Positions 38,972 through 51,544 of a DNA stretch of 64,000 bases are shown piece by piece. The position numbers and the translations under genes are program-made. The number at the start of each line of letters is the position of its first letter. The first letter of the stretch is position 1. This DNA comes from Ricinus communis. Lineage: Eukaryota > Streptophyta > Magnoliopsida > Malpighiales > Euphorbiaceae. The notes below the pieces were generated by a model. That model saw only the letters and a list, made by a program, of their open reading frames with translations, did no database searches and was not told where the DNA came from. The stretch is from assembly GCF_019578655.1 (NCBI RefSeq), contig NC_063263.1:8803001-8867000 (forward strand), read 5' to 3'.

Positions 38972-41123
38972 AAAATTCAGATTTTAAAAAGCATCTTTTA
39001 ATTTTTGAGTTTTAGAAATTAGTTTTAAAGAGTAGATAAAATTGTTTTTTTTTTTTTTAAAAAAAAAGAAAGAATGTTTGAAAAAACTAGTTCATAAAAA
39101 ATATATAAAAACTAATTTATTAGATAAAATAATTATAAATCTTTCTTTTTAACACTAAACCACAATCTCAAGGGAAATTTTCGAAATACAAGTGTTTTCA
39201 ATGAAACTGTAGAAAACATGTAAATGACAAACTGCATAAAGAAAATCTTTCAATACTCGTATACTTAGATACTACCTAGAGTAATGAGCTTAAAAATTTA
39301 GCTTGGAGAAAATGTCAAAGTACATACTGTCACTTTCTAAAGGAGTACATGACGAAAAAACACAAAATGGGTATTAGTTAGAATTGCATTTTCCTTATTT
39401 TTCAATTCATTAGACAAGCCAAGGACATTAGAACTTCTCTAAAACCACAAGTAAAGAGTAAAGAAAATCTGAATCCGTGTGATGCAATAGCTCTTTGGGA
39501 CCAGTAGTAGGTGTGAGAGGGTCAATTCTTGTAAATGCTATTTCCCACAAGTGAATAGGCAGAATTTGGGACATGAATGGTATATAAGCCTCATATTTTT
39601 CATGCACAACTAAGACCCACTACCATCATTTTGCCACCTTATAGTTGTCTGTTCTGCCACATGAGAAAATCAATCTTGCCCCATGCAACTGTGCCACTAA
39701 GCCCATATCCTTGAAATTGTCCTCAACTTCAAGGGTATGGAAATCCAAGGCAGGACAACGCCCTTAAAGAGATGGGGCTCATTGCTTCTGTTCCATCAGC
39801 TTGGTAGTATCAAATCATTCCAACCACCTTGAAAATACATGGAATTCTTCTTCTTCTGTCTTTTCTTTCTTTCTCTTTGTTAATTTCAATCTAGTATATA
39901 AAACATGGATGGTAAGTCAAGAGCTAAACTTGATTAATGCTGTAAAAAAGAAAAAAAAAAAAGTAATGCTTAATTAAGCATGCATGTGTCTCTTATTTTA
40001 ACAAGTAACTTGTACACATACAAGAAGATCTCATTTTGGAAAAAGAAAATAAAGATTTCGCTTTCAACTAAAATTTAGTGTTCCTGATCCAAATTGGTGA
40101 GAGAAGGGACAATGAAAATACAAACCAAAATACTATTGGGACTTATTTTGAAACATTTTTAATATATAGTTGTCCAGTCTCTTTCACCAATGAATAAATG
40201 TTTTATTTTGGCCAAATAGGAACCCAAAAATATTTGCACACAAGGCCTACCTAATCAGTGTTGATTTTTAATTTTTTTCTGTCCTCTTCTGCTCTCTCCC
40301 TTTTAAAGAAAAAAAAAAAAGAAAGAAAGTAATAAAACAAAACAAACAAAAGAAAAATAGAACCTGATTGCATCTCAAGATATTGACCTTTAGTAATTGG
40401 TGACCAATCCCAAATGTAAAAATAAAAGTTAATTGATTATTCCTTTACTGGTGCTTTGCTGTTTTAGTAAAACTTGAGAGTATTAATTATTTTTATTTAA
40501 TTTATTAACCACTTGATCTTCCTGTAAGTCTTCATTTCTTATAAATTTACATATTTGACAATTTGCCATTGATAAACATATTCATATTGACTTGGTATCA
40601 TGATTAATTGCCTTTTTCCTGTAAGTCTTCTTTCTTATTGATTTTTTCTTTTTTTATAGCTTTGGCATTTAATAAATCACTGGGTAACTTTTTATAACTA
40701 AAGGAAGCAAAGAGGCTATTGGGTTATTTTCATAAATTAGGAGTCAATTGATGAAAAAGTGGGAACTTGTTTATGTAAATAATATATATATTACCATGTG
40801 GGTGATATAAAATGTAAAGAATAGAAAAAGGAGCTGAAAGAACTTTAAAAATAAAGAGATTATATATATATCATTGACACAACCTTATTCTAAAAAAACC
40901 TAAATCTGTTGAGAAAAATGTGTTGCATTGTCAATTTTCATCCTAACTTTTTTATTAACAAAATGTTGGAATACATAATGGACAGTGGTCTTTTATTACC
41001 ATTGTTTTCTTGGATTCATTGGAAATTAATGGGTCAGATTTATAAGGATTGGCATTTATTTACATTCATTATAAATTTAACTATTTATTTAACTATCGAA
41101 AATATCTAAAATTCTGATGCGTC

Positions 41124-41243
41124 TTTTACGGTTTGAGTTAGGCTTATTATTATTTTTTTGTCTATATACCAACAACTTTTTTACATGTCAAAATCTTAAT
41201 TAATATACGACAAGTCAACTCATTCTTAAGTATTATAGTTAAT
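41124..41243 (+). repeat. Direct repeat, copy 1 of 2
   Basis: TTTTACGGTTTGAGTTAGGC, TCTATATACCAACAACT and AAGTATTATAGTTAATT recur in order at 42447-42575. The copies lie 1.32 kb apart in the same orientation and are moderately diverged. Confidence 0.7.
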
Positions 41244-41250
41244 TAGAATA

Positions 41251-41254
<4 letters not shown>

Positions 41255-41294
<40 letters not shown>
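41255..41294. repeat. (TA)n microsatellite
   Basis: About 20 AT dinucleotides, directly after direct-repeat copy 1. Confidence 0.95.
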
Positions 41295-41299
<5 letters not shown>

Positions 41300-42446
41300 A
41301 ATTGTATTATATTTTACGGCTAGTTTTATTATACCTTATATAACAATTATATTACGCAATATTCATCTAAACTATTATAATTTCTAACATAAATTAAATA
41401 ATTAATAGAGCATATAGATTACACATTCTGGATTAATATTAATCGCTATATCAAATATAAATATAATAACTGTCGTAGCATATATAAAAATAGATGTTGT
41501 GACAATAGAGCCGACAGACTCTAACTTCAGCTTATCTAACCAACTTTTAGGAAATTAAAAAATAATTAGAATGAATTTCTTTTACGAGTTGGAGTTGGAA
41601 CTAATAGTTTCAGATCTAGTTAAGGGGAAACCGATCTCGATCGACTTCTGATTTTGAGCCGGTTCCAATCTGTTTTGACTGTTCTAATTTCATTTATCCA
41701 ACTTTATAAATTTTTAATCTGAATATTAAAAATCAATATAGATAATGTGAGAATTTATAAAAAATGAAAAGAAATAAAAAAAATCATACTTAAATTCTAA
41801 TTTTATGATAATAAAAGATATATATGAACAAATATAATTGATTATTCATTATTAATTAAATTTTAAAAAATAAAATAAAAAATAAAATTAAAATATTGAA
41901 GCATAGAGAGAAAAATAAAAAATATTAATACGATTTAAGAAAAACTTAAATACCTCCAGTACCTTCTTATTAAAATAAAGTTTCCCATTTTTTGTTTTAA
42001 GGTCGTTTCTAGGTAGAAATCATAAAATATTATAAAATTATATAATTTTAAATTTTTCTATAATTAAAAATAAAAATAAATATATAAATATATAAATATA
42101 TACAAATTTCGAATTAAAATGAGTAAAAGTAACAAAAAAGTAATTAAATTATAGAAGAAAAATATAAAATTTATTAATAAACTTAAATAAGTAAATAAAG
42201 AAAAATAAAAAAATATATTTCGAATAGATCATCAAATTTAAATCAAGACTTTGTAATATAATAAAAACACCATATGAAAATAAATATATTAAAAATAATA
42301 ATAAAAGAAGTGCATATAAAAATTAAAAAATTATTATTATTATTACAATTATACTTTAAAGGAGAAAAGAATTATTTTTTATTAATTAATATCTAAAAAA
42401 AAAGATAAATGCCATTCTTTCGTAGTTCTATATTGTAAAATAAATA

Positions 42447-42575
42447 TTTTTACGGTTTGAGTTGGTCTTATTATTTTTATTTTTATATCTATATACCAAC
42501 AACTAGTTAGGTGTCAGAATTTTAGTTACCATACAATAAATCAAGTCTTTCTTAAATATTATCGTGAATTGATTT
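42447..42575 (+). repeat. Direct repeat, copy 2 of 2
   Basis: TTTTACGGTTTGAGTTGGTC, TCTATATACCAACAACTAG and AAATATTATCGTGAATT match copy 1 at 41124-41243. The pair could be remnants of LTRs or a segmental duplication. The 1.2 kb between them has no coding sequence and no evident primer-binding site. Confidence 0.7.
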
Positions 42576-45500
42576 TGATTTTGGTCTGATTAAATATAAA
42601 ATATCAAAAGTTAAACCAATGGAGACATGCCCAGCGGAAAGAATTAAATATACATATTGTAAACCTCAGAGGAACATAAAATGCTATCATTTGGCAATCA
42701 GGTTATATTTTATGAAAAGTTGTAGAAAAGAATGTCATAATTACTTGGTCATATCAATCCTACTCAGTTGGCCGCTCTTGACATGTTCTAATGTTAAAAT
42801 ATAGTTCTCACCATTGCATTACATAGCACAATTGACACACCAATTTATGAAAAATCATAAGTTGAAGTCCTTATCCATAGTTTTTTTTTTTTTTTTTATT
42901 CTTCAAAAGGAAAAAAAGAAAAAGTAGTGCAATAATTGAATTGTATGATTAAGATAAAAGGAAGGAAGTGATGAATAAGGAACTTTTAGAACACTCTGTT
43001 AATTAATTAAACAGTCATATAAAGTTTGCTAAAAGAAATTAGGGGGGGCGGTGAAGGACTATAAGGACAGTGTAACAAGAATAAAATGTCTCTTTCTGTC
43101 TTAACCAATTTTCACCAATTAATTGCTCAATAATGTCTGGTTGTCTCCCTAGAGAAAAACCCACAATGCAAGGCCTAGGGTTCCTGATTTTGACATGTGA
43201 CTGAGAGAACTCGAGCAGCTTCTCTTCTTGTGGTTCAGGTTATGCCATTGCTGTGGTCTACAAACATGTGCATTAATTCTCTTGATTTAAATCAACGTGG
43301 GTTTAAAATAAGATTAATAAGTTAAAGACTTTCTACGTGCCCTAAAATTTCCTTAAGCCACCTGGATTAATTTGATCAACTACCATATTCATATTATATA
43401 TCAACGACTATCGTTCAAGAATTAATTTTGATTCATTCAAATGATGTTTGTGCAAAAGTTTTATTATATGTTAAAGTTGAATCTTCTGACTTTGTTAATG
43501 TTGCTAATCAGCCAACACTGAGGAAACACGTATAATAATATCTTGACGTTTTCCTAAGAATTATTGGAGGAAAATGACTGCATTTAGGCATTAATTTAGA
43601 TTATTATTTTGTTGGTTGTAGAAAGAAAAGAAAAATAGCTTCCGTAAACAATGACCCAGGAGACATCAAAACACAAGACGAGATCGCGGATCAAAAATCC
43701 AAGAGAAAGGCCAGGCATCTATTAACAGTGCCTCTTGCCCACCGGATGGGGTTTCCATTTGTTAGCTAGGTTTAGCTATTCAGCTACTTTGCTTGCTGAA
43801 GGACATCTTTTAATTTGATTTTTATTTATTTTATATATATATATCTTTCCTTCAATTCAAATCTGCTTTTTTTAACAAGTTTGATTTTACGGATCATTTG
43901 AATTTATTGCTAGAATAAGTGATCATCATCATTCGTTTTGGTCGTCGTCGTCGTCATATAAATAATTAATTTAATCATTTTAAACCAATCAAAACAGTAA
44001 TAAAGTACTTTGTGCTACAAAAACTAATACTTAAAAATTATTAAAGTGAAAATAACAATTAAGCACGTACCAAACAAATCGTGCCTAGTCCCTCCCTTTA
44101 TGTGTATTTTTTGAAATTTGTTGTTTAAAAAGACATGTCTATAATCTCTTATTTAATAAATTATTTTTGTCAAACTTATTTTTGGAATAGACATCACTTT
44201 ATCTTTTTTTAAATAAAGTAATGTTCAGCACTATAAAAAATCTTTTTTAAATAAAATTACCTGAAAAGAGAAAAGGTCTGCAAGGGTTATCGAAACCCTT
44301 AATTCTTGTTTTGGGGCCCTTTTTCTTTCTTCTTAGGCTGCTTTTTTACTCCTACATTCTTTTCATTTTTCACTTTTCTTACTTTCTTTAATTTGACTTT
44401 TGGCTGTTGGGTTTTTTGATACGAGTCTTCGAAACTTAGAGAAGACTAAGGTAGCTTGCTACCAATAAAGCTGCTAAATCTTTAAAATATGAATTTATTA
44501 TATGTTCCCGATTTATTATGTCATTAGATGATTTATTTTATACATTAATTTTATTTTAAACATAAGTAATGTAGTTAAAGGTAATTGATAAAATAGTTAA
44601 TTTTTTTTAGAAATAATGACATAAAAAAATAAAATAAAATATTATTTTTTATTGAATAATATTTTAATTATATATAATGAATTAAAATCGTATAATTAGA
44701 TTTTAAATAGCAGTAACAAATTGATAAATAGTTATTATGTTGTATGATATTTCTTTTGTGATTTAATAAAAAAGACTAGTAGTCGAATGAATAAAATATT
44801 AAAATATAAAACACCCTATTTACATATTAAACAAAGAAAAAGCCTATAAATTCAAAGTAAATTCAAGAGTTCATATTTCTACTCAAGATATAGGCTTTAT
44901 ATTTTTTCAATTAATCTCTTTATATATATTCATTATATAAAGCACAGAAGATCTTGAACTCAAATAAATCTACTAATATTGATACAAATTAAGTACTTCT
45001 TTACTTTCTCTCAAAATATTAAGCACTTTTACAATAACAATTTACAAAAATTATTATTATATTCAATATGGTTTACTTGGCCTCTTAAATTGAGCAAAAA
45101 TAATATATTTTCTAATTTGAAATTTTCTACAACTTTAAACTTCTCTTCACCAATGAAATCATCAGTGATGAAAGGAATCCACTTTGAATTTAGAGTTCTT
45201 AGTTGAATTTGAATCCGTTGTTGGGCACGATGTTATATATAACGTAATTATACCAAATTAATTTCAAATCCAAAAGAAATAGAAATAGAAAGTGTTTGTA
45301 ATTTTCAACAAGCTTAAAGTTGTCGCATATAGTGTACACGTATATTTATCCATGTCCAAGTCAATTAAATTTTTCCTTTTCTTTTTCTCTCTATATATAT
45401 ATCTCGTAACGGTACATTTTGCTTATGTCATGCGAAAACAAAGTTCCAATCCTTCAACGGTACATTTTTGCACTTGGCTTTCTCATGTCTTACATATTTA

Positions 45501-45627
45501 TTTATGTCCACCATGAATGTGCCATTAATATCCATATATCATAAACAATTATTTTATATATTAAATTTAAATAGGTCATATATCTACCTAATAAAAATAA
45601 AACTATTATATTAAAATATGATAACAG

Positions 45628-45685
45628 CGAAACTCGAACCCAAAAGTTTTCAACTTCCTACAAATAATAAATAGTACCAATTAAA
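45628..45685 (-). repeat. tRNA-like SINE head (minus strand)
   Basis: On the minus strand an A-box-like TTTAATTGGTACT (45685-45673) is followed about 31 bases later by a near-consensus B box GGGTTCGAGTTTCG (45641-45628). The arms do not fold as a tRNA. An AT-rich tail follows. This is a good candidate for a tRNA-derived SINE, but its ends are not defined. Confidence 0.4.
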
Positions 45686-45974
45686 TTATTATAGTAAAAA
45701 TAAAATTATTCAATATGATCAATATATGTATGTGACCCAAAATGGCATCCAAAGTATTTTGACTCCACCCAACTAGTTTGTGATGTCTATTTTATTAGTA
45801 ACTGACTACTGCCCATCCGCTGATTTATATTTCAATTTAAAGAAATACTTAGAATATAAATTAAACTAGTTAAAGCATTTAGCTTATTGATTTATTGACT
45901 GATTCAGTTTTAAAAATTACAGTAATTAAATAATTCAAAACTTCAAAATTGTGTAAAAATGTACATCTTGAGAC

Positions 45975-46033
45975 TTAACTCAAAGAGTAAGAGGATGTAT
46001 TCTTCGGAAATAGAGTCCTTAACTTCAAGTCCT
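45975..46033 (+). repeat. Weak tRNA-like SINE head
   Basis: TTAACTCAAAGAGT (A-box-like) and AACTTCAAGTCCT (B-box-like) are separated by about 32 bases. Only the spacing and partial consensus support it. Confidence 0.25.
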
Positions 46034-48235
46034 TTTAAGACAACCCATGATTACATAATTTTTTTTTGAAAAGAAAGAGTTAATAAATACATTTTCATAT
46101 AAAAAATAAAAACAAACATCAAATATGAAAAAATATATACAAAAAAATTTATTTCTAATAATCATCGATCATGTCGACGAAATAATAAATTGCAATATTG
46201 CAGAAAGAACGCTTCACTCAATAGCACTAAGCCACATGTCGACTTTATAGGTACCTTTTGATGAATTAAATTGTTTAAATATCGGGTTAATTTTTTTTTT
46301 TTACCACTCCCGCAATAAAGAACTCAATACCTCAATAGGAAAGGATCATAAAATTCTAGACCAAAGAGAACTCAAACACCCATAAATAGAGAATCATAAA
46401 ACTTATAAAAAAATATACTAATATTTATTTATTAGAATTAATTAATATTAAATAAAAAGAAAGAAAGACCACTGTCAATCTAAAAGTGATCAGCGGTGTA
46501 CTAAAAGATAAAACTTTGATAATAAATAACAAAAAATAATTACTTAGATCTTATATATAATTTTTTTTAAATAAAAAAATGATACTTTAATTTTTGAATT
46601 GATATAATTTTTATATAAAAATAATTAGGGCTGAGCATAGATTCAGAATTTCCGAATTATATTAAAAAATCAAATTGAAAATATTCAGAACTAAATATAT
46701 CCGTTGACCATTTAATTTTTTGAATATTCAACTTTAAATTCTTAATATTTAATTCAATTTTAGAAATTTTTAAATTTTTGATTTCCTCCAAAGCGTGCTT
46801 CCCCCCAAAAGTAATAATAACACTCTACGGAACAAGCAAACAGATAATTAATTTTCTATTATTGATTCCACACGAAAAAGCATAAGGATTTTTGTTGTTA
46901 TGATGTTTGGGATGTAACTTATGGTAACTATTACCTTTTTATAATAACAATAATATTAAAATATTTAAAAACCATAGAATTCTTAATATGTTTAATGTAT
47001 AAATAAATCTAAAAGAAAATTGTACTAATATAGTAACATTAATAATTTTCTATTGGCGACTGGTGGTAGCCAAAGATAATAATCACTAGTTGATGAATTG
47101 AATTGGTATGTATCTATAAATTCCTGAAATTCTAGAATATAATAATTTTTCTTTTTAAATATATGAAGTTTTTTTTTTAAAATGACTTAATTATCTTTGT
47201 AACTAGAGAAATAATTTTTTTATTAATTATCTTTTGAAATTATCAAACATAAAAAAAAAAAATCTTTGTAGGAGATATTTCTAGAAATCAAATGGAGCAA
47301 AAGAAAGAAATATGTAAGGAAAAAAAAGAAAAAGAACCAAAAACAAAATCAAGAAAAAAGAATGATAAAAGAAAAGAAGGTTTCTTGGGTACGTTTCAGT
47401 AAATAGATTATAGATACATGCATGATTCCCAGATAAATAAATAAATAGCCATTATCACGACAAGATTGTAATATTCTTCCAGCTGTCAATTAGTACAAAT
47501 ATTTCTCAAATTATTCGTGTGTCACAAGATCCTCTAAATATAATTTAAGTCTGAGATTTAGCTTTACTGTGATGAAATTTCAAGGCAAAAGAAATAAGGA
47601 AAAAAAAAAAAACAGAAGCTATGTGTAGCATATAGTAGGAAATTCAATGTACAACATGAAATTAATTCAAGTTCTTCTGATTGTATTAATAGTTAATTAT
47701 CCTGCATTTATTAAAATTTTACTAGAGTACTATTGGTATTTTACTATTATAAATATATTTTTTAATTATAAAAATTAATTGATATTATTTTAAATAATTT
47801 ATTAGTTATATACATCTTTTTATTAATTTAGATTATTAATGAATTCATATATATGTACAAGTCAAAATTATGTAAATAAATCTCATAATTGTAAATTACT
47901 ACTGATTAAATTCTAAAAATATATAAATAATTTTAAAAATTAAAAATAACATATTTGATTGATCAATAAATAAATACTATATATAACTAACTAGTATAAA
48001 AGTTAATTATGTTAATATAATTATTAAAATTAAAATAAAATTAATTTTTATAAGTTTATATAGTACCATATACCTATAATATATTAGAATGACTCTATTT
48101 TATAATCTACAAAATTAAAATTCCTTGAGATTTATAATCATAATTGTCTACATGGATAAAGATAATTCAATGGTACAAATAGTCATACATCATCTCTATA
48201 ATTTATAATAGAGTAAATTACTTTGGACTCCTTCA

Positions 48236-48303
48236 GATTTAGTGAGAAATACGAATCGACCTCTTAAAAGGATTTAGTAAGAAATACGGGTCGACATCTT
48301 AAA
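48236..48303 (+). repeat. Tandem repeat, 35-bp unit x2
   Basis: GATTTAGTGAGAAATACGAA at 48236 and GATTTAGTAAGAAATACGGG at 48271 start two near-identical units, both continuing TCGAC.TCTTAA. Confidence 0.85.
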
Positions 48304-48461
48304 TTGGACATATATTATAATATTTATAATATTTAATTTTATTAACTGTTTAGCACTTCCATTATAAAAGTATATTTTGTCAAACAAAATAATTAGTGAG
48401 AGTCAATATTATTAGTAATTTTAGGAATATTTAAACTAACCTTAATCAGAAGCTCATATAC

Positions 48462-49330
48462 CATGACAGTCTGACCTAGAGAAGCGGTTTGATGAGAGTG
48501 GAAAGTGGACGTCGAGGTAAGAATAGGATACCTGAACAATGAGTGGCTTCCGACAGGCTTCTAAAATAACATCACTCTAAGGTACGGGGATACATGAATG
48601 AATCGAATTGCACATCGAAATGGGGCGAGGAATGGTTGATAACATATATGTAAAAAGTTGGAACTAATCACATAAGGTGCCTTTTGGTTGTTTGGTTGTG
48701 AAGTTATAGGAACTCCAAAGTTAAACGTGTTTGCTTCAGAGAAATTCCAGGATGGGTGACCTTTTAGAGAGTACTCGAACCCGCCAAAAGGACAAACCTT
48801 GAGGTCATTGGGAGGACAAAGTAGATAATATCTTACGTGATCTGATTCCGGATCATTACAAATGTTATCAGAGCAGGACCTCTCTAGTAGACATATGGTT
48901 CGAGAATGAACCAGGCGAAAGCTGGTGGGTATGTGACAGCCTGACCTAGAGAAGCAGTCTGATGAGGGTAGAAAGTGCACGTCGAGGCAAGGACAGGATG
49001 CCTGGACAAGAAGCAGCTTTTGGCAGGCTTCTAGAATGGCAACACACTAAGGTACGGGGGTACATGAATGAATCGAATTGCATATCAAAAATAGGGCAGG
49101 GAATGGTTGATAACATATATGTAAAGAGTTGGAACTAATCGCATGGAGCGCCTTTTGATTGTTTGGCTGTGAATTTATAGGAACTCTAAAGTTAAACGTA
49201 CTTGCTTCAAAAAAATTCCAGAACTGGTGACCTCTTGAAAAGTTCTCGAACCCGCCAAAAGGATAAAACCGTGAAGTCAGTGGGAGGCCAAAACAGATAA
49301 TATCTCATGTAATCTAGTATCGAGTTATAT
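48462..49330 (+). mobile_element. Cassandra-like TRIM retrotransposon with 5S-rRNA-like LTRs
   Basis: Two direct repeats of about 400 bases (48462-48860 and 48932-49330) begin (TG)TGACAG(T/C)CTGACCTAGAG and flank only 71 bases. Directly after the first lies TGTTATCAGAGC (48863-48874), one mismatch from the initiator-Met-tRNA primer site TGGTATCAGAGC. The internal piece ends in purine-rich GCTGGTGGG before the second LTR. Each LTR carries a 5S-rRNA-like block (48709-48768; 49180-49235) with AACTCCAAAGTTAAACGTG and CCAGGATGGGTGACC, close to AACTCCGAAGTTAAGCGTG and AGGATGGGTGACC of plant 5S RNA. Long terminal repeats carrying 5S sequence, a Met-tRNA site and no coding region define the Cassandra family. 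The 3' LTR is more decayed. The element is non-autonomous. Confidence 0.85.
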
Positions 49331-49672
49331 ATACTGATAATCTAACTCAATGAATTAAAATAAAAAGGAAATTAGAACTCACCCATCTTGGAATTTCTCA
49401 AACCCGCCAAATGGACAAAACTGTGAGGCCAGTGGAGGGCCAAAACAGACAATATTTCATGTGATCTGGTTCCGAGTTATATATATATATACTGATAATC
49501 TAAATCATTGAATTAAAATAAAAAGGAAATTAGAACTCATCCATCTTAGAATTTTTCAAACCCGCCAAAGAGAAAAAAGCGTGAAGCAAATGGGAGGCCA
49601 AAACGGAAAATATCTCGTGTGATCTAATTACAGGTCTAAATCATTGAATTAAAATAAAAAAGAAATTAAAAA
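49249..49672 (+). repeat. Tandem array of LTR 3' end plus flank, about 155-bp unit x3
   Basis: AACCCGCCAAA recurs at about 49249, 49401 and 49559, spaced 152 and 158 bases. Each unit runs through GTGAAG(T)CAGTGGGAGGCCAAAAC, then ATAATATCTC and an AT run. The first two units continue with flank sequence including GATAATCTAA, TGAATTAAAATAAAAAGGAA and AACTCACCCATCTT. The third keeps a shorter version. The array thus joins the end of the Cassandra-like LTR to non-LTR sequence, so it formed after insertion. Confidence 0.8.
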
Positions 49673-49679
49673 TCTAAAA

Positions 49680-50640
49680 TAAGGCAATGAAAACATACTA
49701 GCAATTCAGGAGATACGATAATCTCGTTCTGTCTCCTAGTGATGATGAATCACGTGCTCATTAGTTTTTCAATAGTTCGACTGTATTAAAACAGCCGGAA
49801 AAGACAATTTACCAATGATTTACTGAGGATTTCTTTAACGATTTTTTCAATTTCCAAATAATTTACCGACGGAATGAGTTGACGGTAAAACGGTTTACTA
49901 AACCATCAATAAATTATCCACCAACAATCGCATTACAGTTTGCGGTTGTCGGTAAACCATCCATTATGGACGGTTTTAACTGCCAGTATTATACCGCTTT
50001 AACTTATCAACATATATTAATTAATGATTAATCATGTATTTTATTTATAACTGCATCTTGGCTCTGTTCCAAACTCAAGATATCAATTTTATCATGCTGC
50101 ATCTTTAATTTAATAGCAAAGATCTAAACCATAAGCACTATTATGTATAGGGTTAATAAATATTAAAATTCGTCCGGTTCAAATATATCCAACCCGACTT
50201 CATAAATGGTATGTAAAAGAAAACATTAATGAATTATACAATTAATATTTCTCAAACACCAAAACTTCTATAAGAAGACAAGAAAAAAAAGAAAAGAAAA
50301 GTGGACCTGAGAATAATGTAGAGACGAAATTGGTAAAAAGAAATATGGTAAAACATACACTTCATTAAAAACTACAAAAAGAAAACAATAGTAATAATTG
50401 TCCGAATAATTATTATCATTATGTGCATCCAAGAAATACCTTAATCATATATGTAAGTATAAAGGAGCTAAAAACTGGACAGTATAGTTCATATTACAGT
50501 AGAGATTGGAAGTGACCAGTCAATAAAAGTGGCCGAACATTTGGCATCTTGTTAAAAGCTAAAATTGCTCAAATTAACTGACCTACTAAAAGAATTCCAG
50601 GAAAAAGAAAAGAAAAAAGAAAACACACACACCAATTATA
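49680..50640. other. Intergenic; ERF 3' flank and possible CACTA-like words
   Basis: No gene is seen. At 49865-49975 short words of GACGGTAAA / TTTACCG(A/T) type repeat in both orientations (CCGACGGAATGAG, GACGGTAAAACGG, GTCGGTAAACC, GGACGGTTTT), resembling subterminal repeats of a CACTA-type transposon. No termini were found. Confidence 0.4.
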
Positions 50641-50644
50641 GTCT

Positions 50645-51370
50645 TTAATCCCAACCTGAAGTTCCAAAGTTACTGGAAATCAAACTCTCTAACCCTGATA
50701 ACTGATCAGAAAATTCTCCACAAATGTTGTCCTGTGGTGGATAAACCCACCCGTCAACAGAATCAATCAATATAAACTCACTACTTAGTGGTGCCAACTC
50801 AAAACTCCCTTCTATATTTGGCAACTCCACGATTTCACTTAATTCCTCGGATTCTGAAACATCCTCGGACACTGACACGGAGGATGATGATGATGTTGAG
50901 GATGTAGAAAGTGATGACGAGGACTCTGACAACGAGGACGATGATGGTGATGATGATGATGAGTCAAACTCAACCATTGAAGCAGCTTTAGCAGCGGCTA
51001 CTTGAATGTCGCGTGGCATTAATGAAACTGGACGAGGAAGTGAGTCAATAAGCTGTGGAAAGTTTAGAATGGCAGAATTACCTTTAATGCTCATGGCGGC
51101 AACATCATGTGCACGCGCCGCCATTTCAGCGGTAGGGAATGTTCCTAACCAAATTCTTGATTTTTTACGCGGTTCGCGGATTTCGGATACCCATTTACCC
51201 CAACTTCTCATTCTAACACCTCTGTAAACTGGGTGCTTGCTACAATCTCTTGCTCTCTTTAAGCAGGATCTTTTGTCAACTGGGCCTTCAGATTTGGAGT
51301 GCTTAGTGGCGGCGGCGGCTAAATTAGATGGTGGAGATAATGAGGAATTGCTGGTACTTTCTTCTGGCAT
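50645..51370 (-). CDS. DREB subfamily AP2/ERF transcription factor (A-4 group, ERF036-like)
   Basis: Nuclear DNA-binding regulator, single exon, 241 residues, start ATG 51368-51370. The AP2 domain spans about 48-105: [40 protein letters not shown] and [10 protein letters not shown]. It has Val61 and Glu66, the V14/E19 pair that marks DREB-type recognition of DRE/CRT elements. Just upstream is a basic tract ([14 protein letters not shown]), likely a nuclear signal. After the domain comes an A-4-like [12 protein letters not shown] helix, then a Ser-rich tract (about 136-168) coded largely by GAT/GAG-complement triplets, and an acidic tail ([17 protein letters not shown]) of activator type. The DREB A-4/TINY-like placement is by resemblance; the ERF036 link also rests on the neighbouring genes. 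Confidence 0.92.
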   Translation of the reverse strand: MPEESTSNSSLSPPSNLAAAATKHSKSEGPVDKRSCLKRARDCSKHPVYRGVRMRSWGKWVSEIREPRKKSRIWLGTFPTAEMAARAHDVAAMSIKGNSAILNFPQLIDSLPRPVSLMPRDIQVAAAKAASMVEFDSSSSSPSSSSLSESSSSLSTSSTSSSSSVSVSEDVSESEELSEIVELPNIEGSFELAPLSSEFILIDSVDGWVYPPQDNICGEFSDQLSGLESLISSNFGTSGWD

Positions 51371-51537
51371 TGTTAAATGGGGGCGACTGTAGTAGGTGAA
51401 GTTATTTTATTGTAGACAAGTAATGTATGGATACAAACAGAAGAGGCTGCAATGGACAATTCGAGAGAAAGAGGGAGAGAGAGGACAATAAGAAAGAGGA
51501 GAATAATGTGAGTGGATTTTTAAGAGAGGATACGCTC

Positions 51538-51544
51538 CTTTATA
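51538..51544 (-). promoter_or_regulatory. TATA box of the ERF gene
   Basis: On the minus strand TATAAAG lies 168 bases upstream of the ATG. A purine-rich GAGAGAAAGAGGGAGAGAGA leader (+ strand 51462-51481) reads as a CT-rich 5' UTR on the gene strand. Confidence 0.6.

Larger units (their letters stand above)
38985..48230. other. Long AT-rich gene-poor region
   Basis: Over 9 kb I see no protein-coding gene. The open frames (60-75 codons) lack domains. Supported items are a pair of direct repeats, a (TA)n run and two tRNA-like SINE heads, listed separately. Poly-A/T runs are frequent. Confidence 0.55.

Noticed and set aside
37640..48120. Possible repeat pair ending TATTAGAATGAC (about 37880 and 48090)
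   Set aside because: The shared part is about 15 bases in AT-rich surroundings, too short to call a repeat family.
48709..48768. A true 5S rRNA gene
   Set aside because: Only about half of the 5S sequence is recognisable, with several changes, and it lies inside a repeated LTR with a tRNA primer site. A Cassandra-like LTR explains it better.
48561..48980. 139-codon minus-strand open frame
   Set aside because: It is antisense to the LTR and internal part of the Cassandra-like element, a chance frame through repeat sequence.
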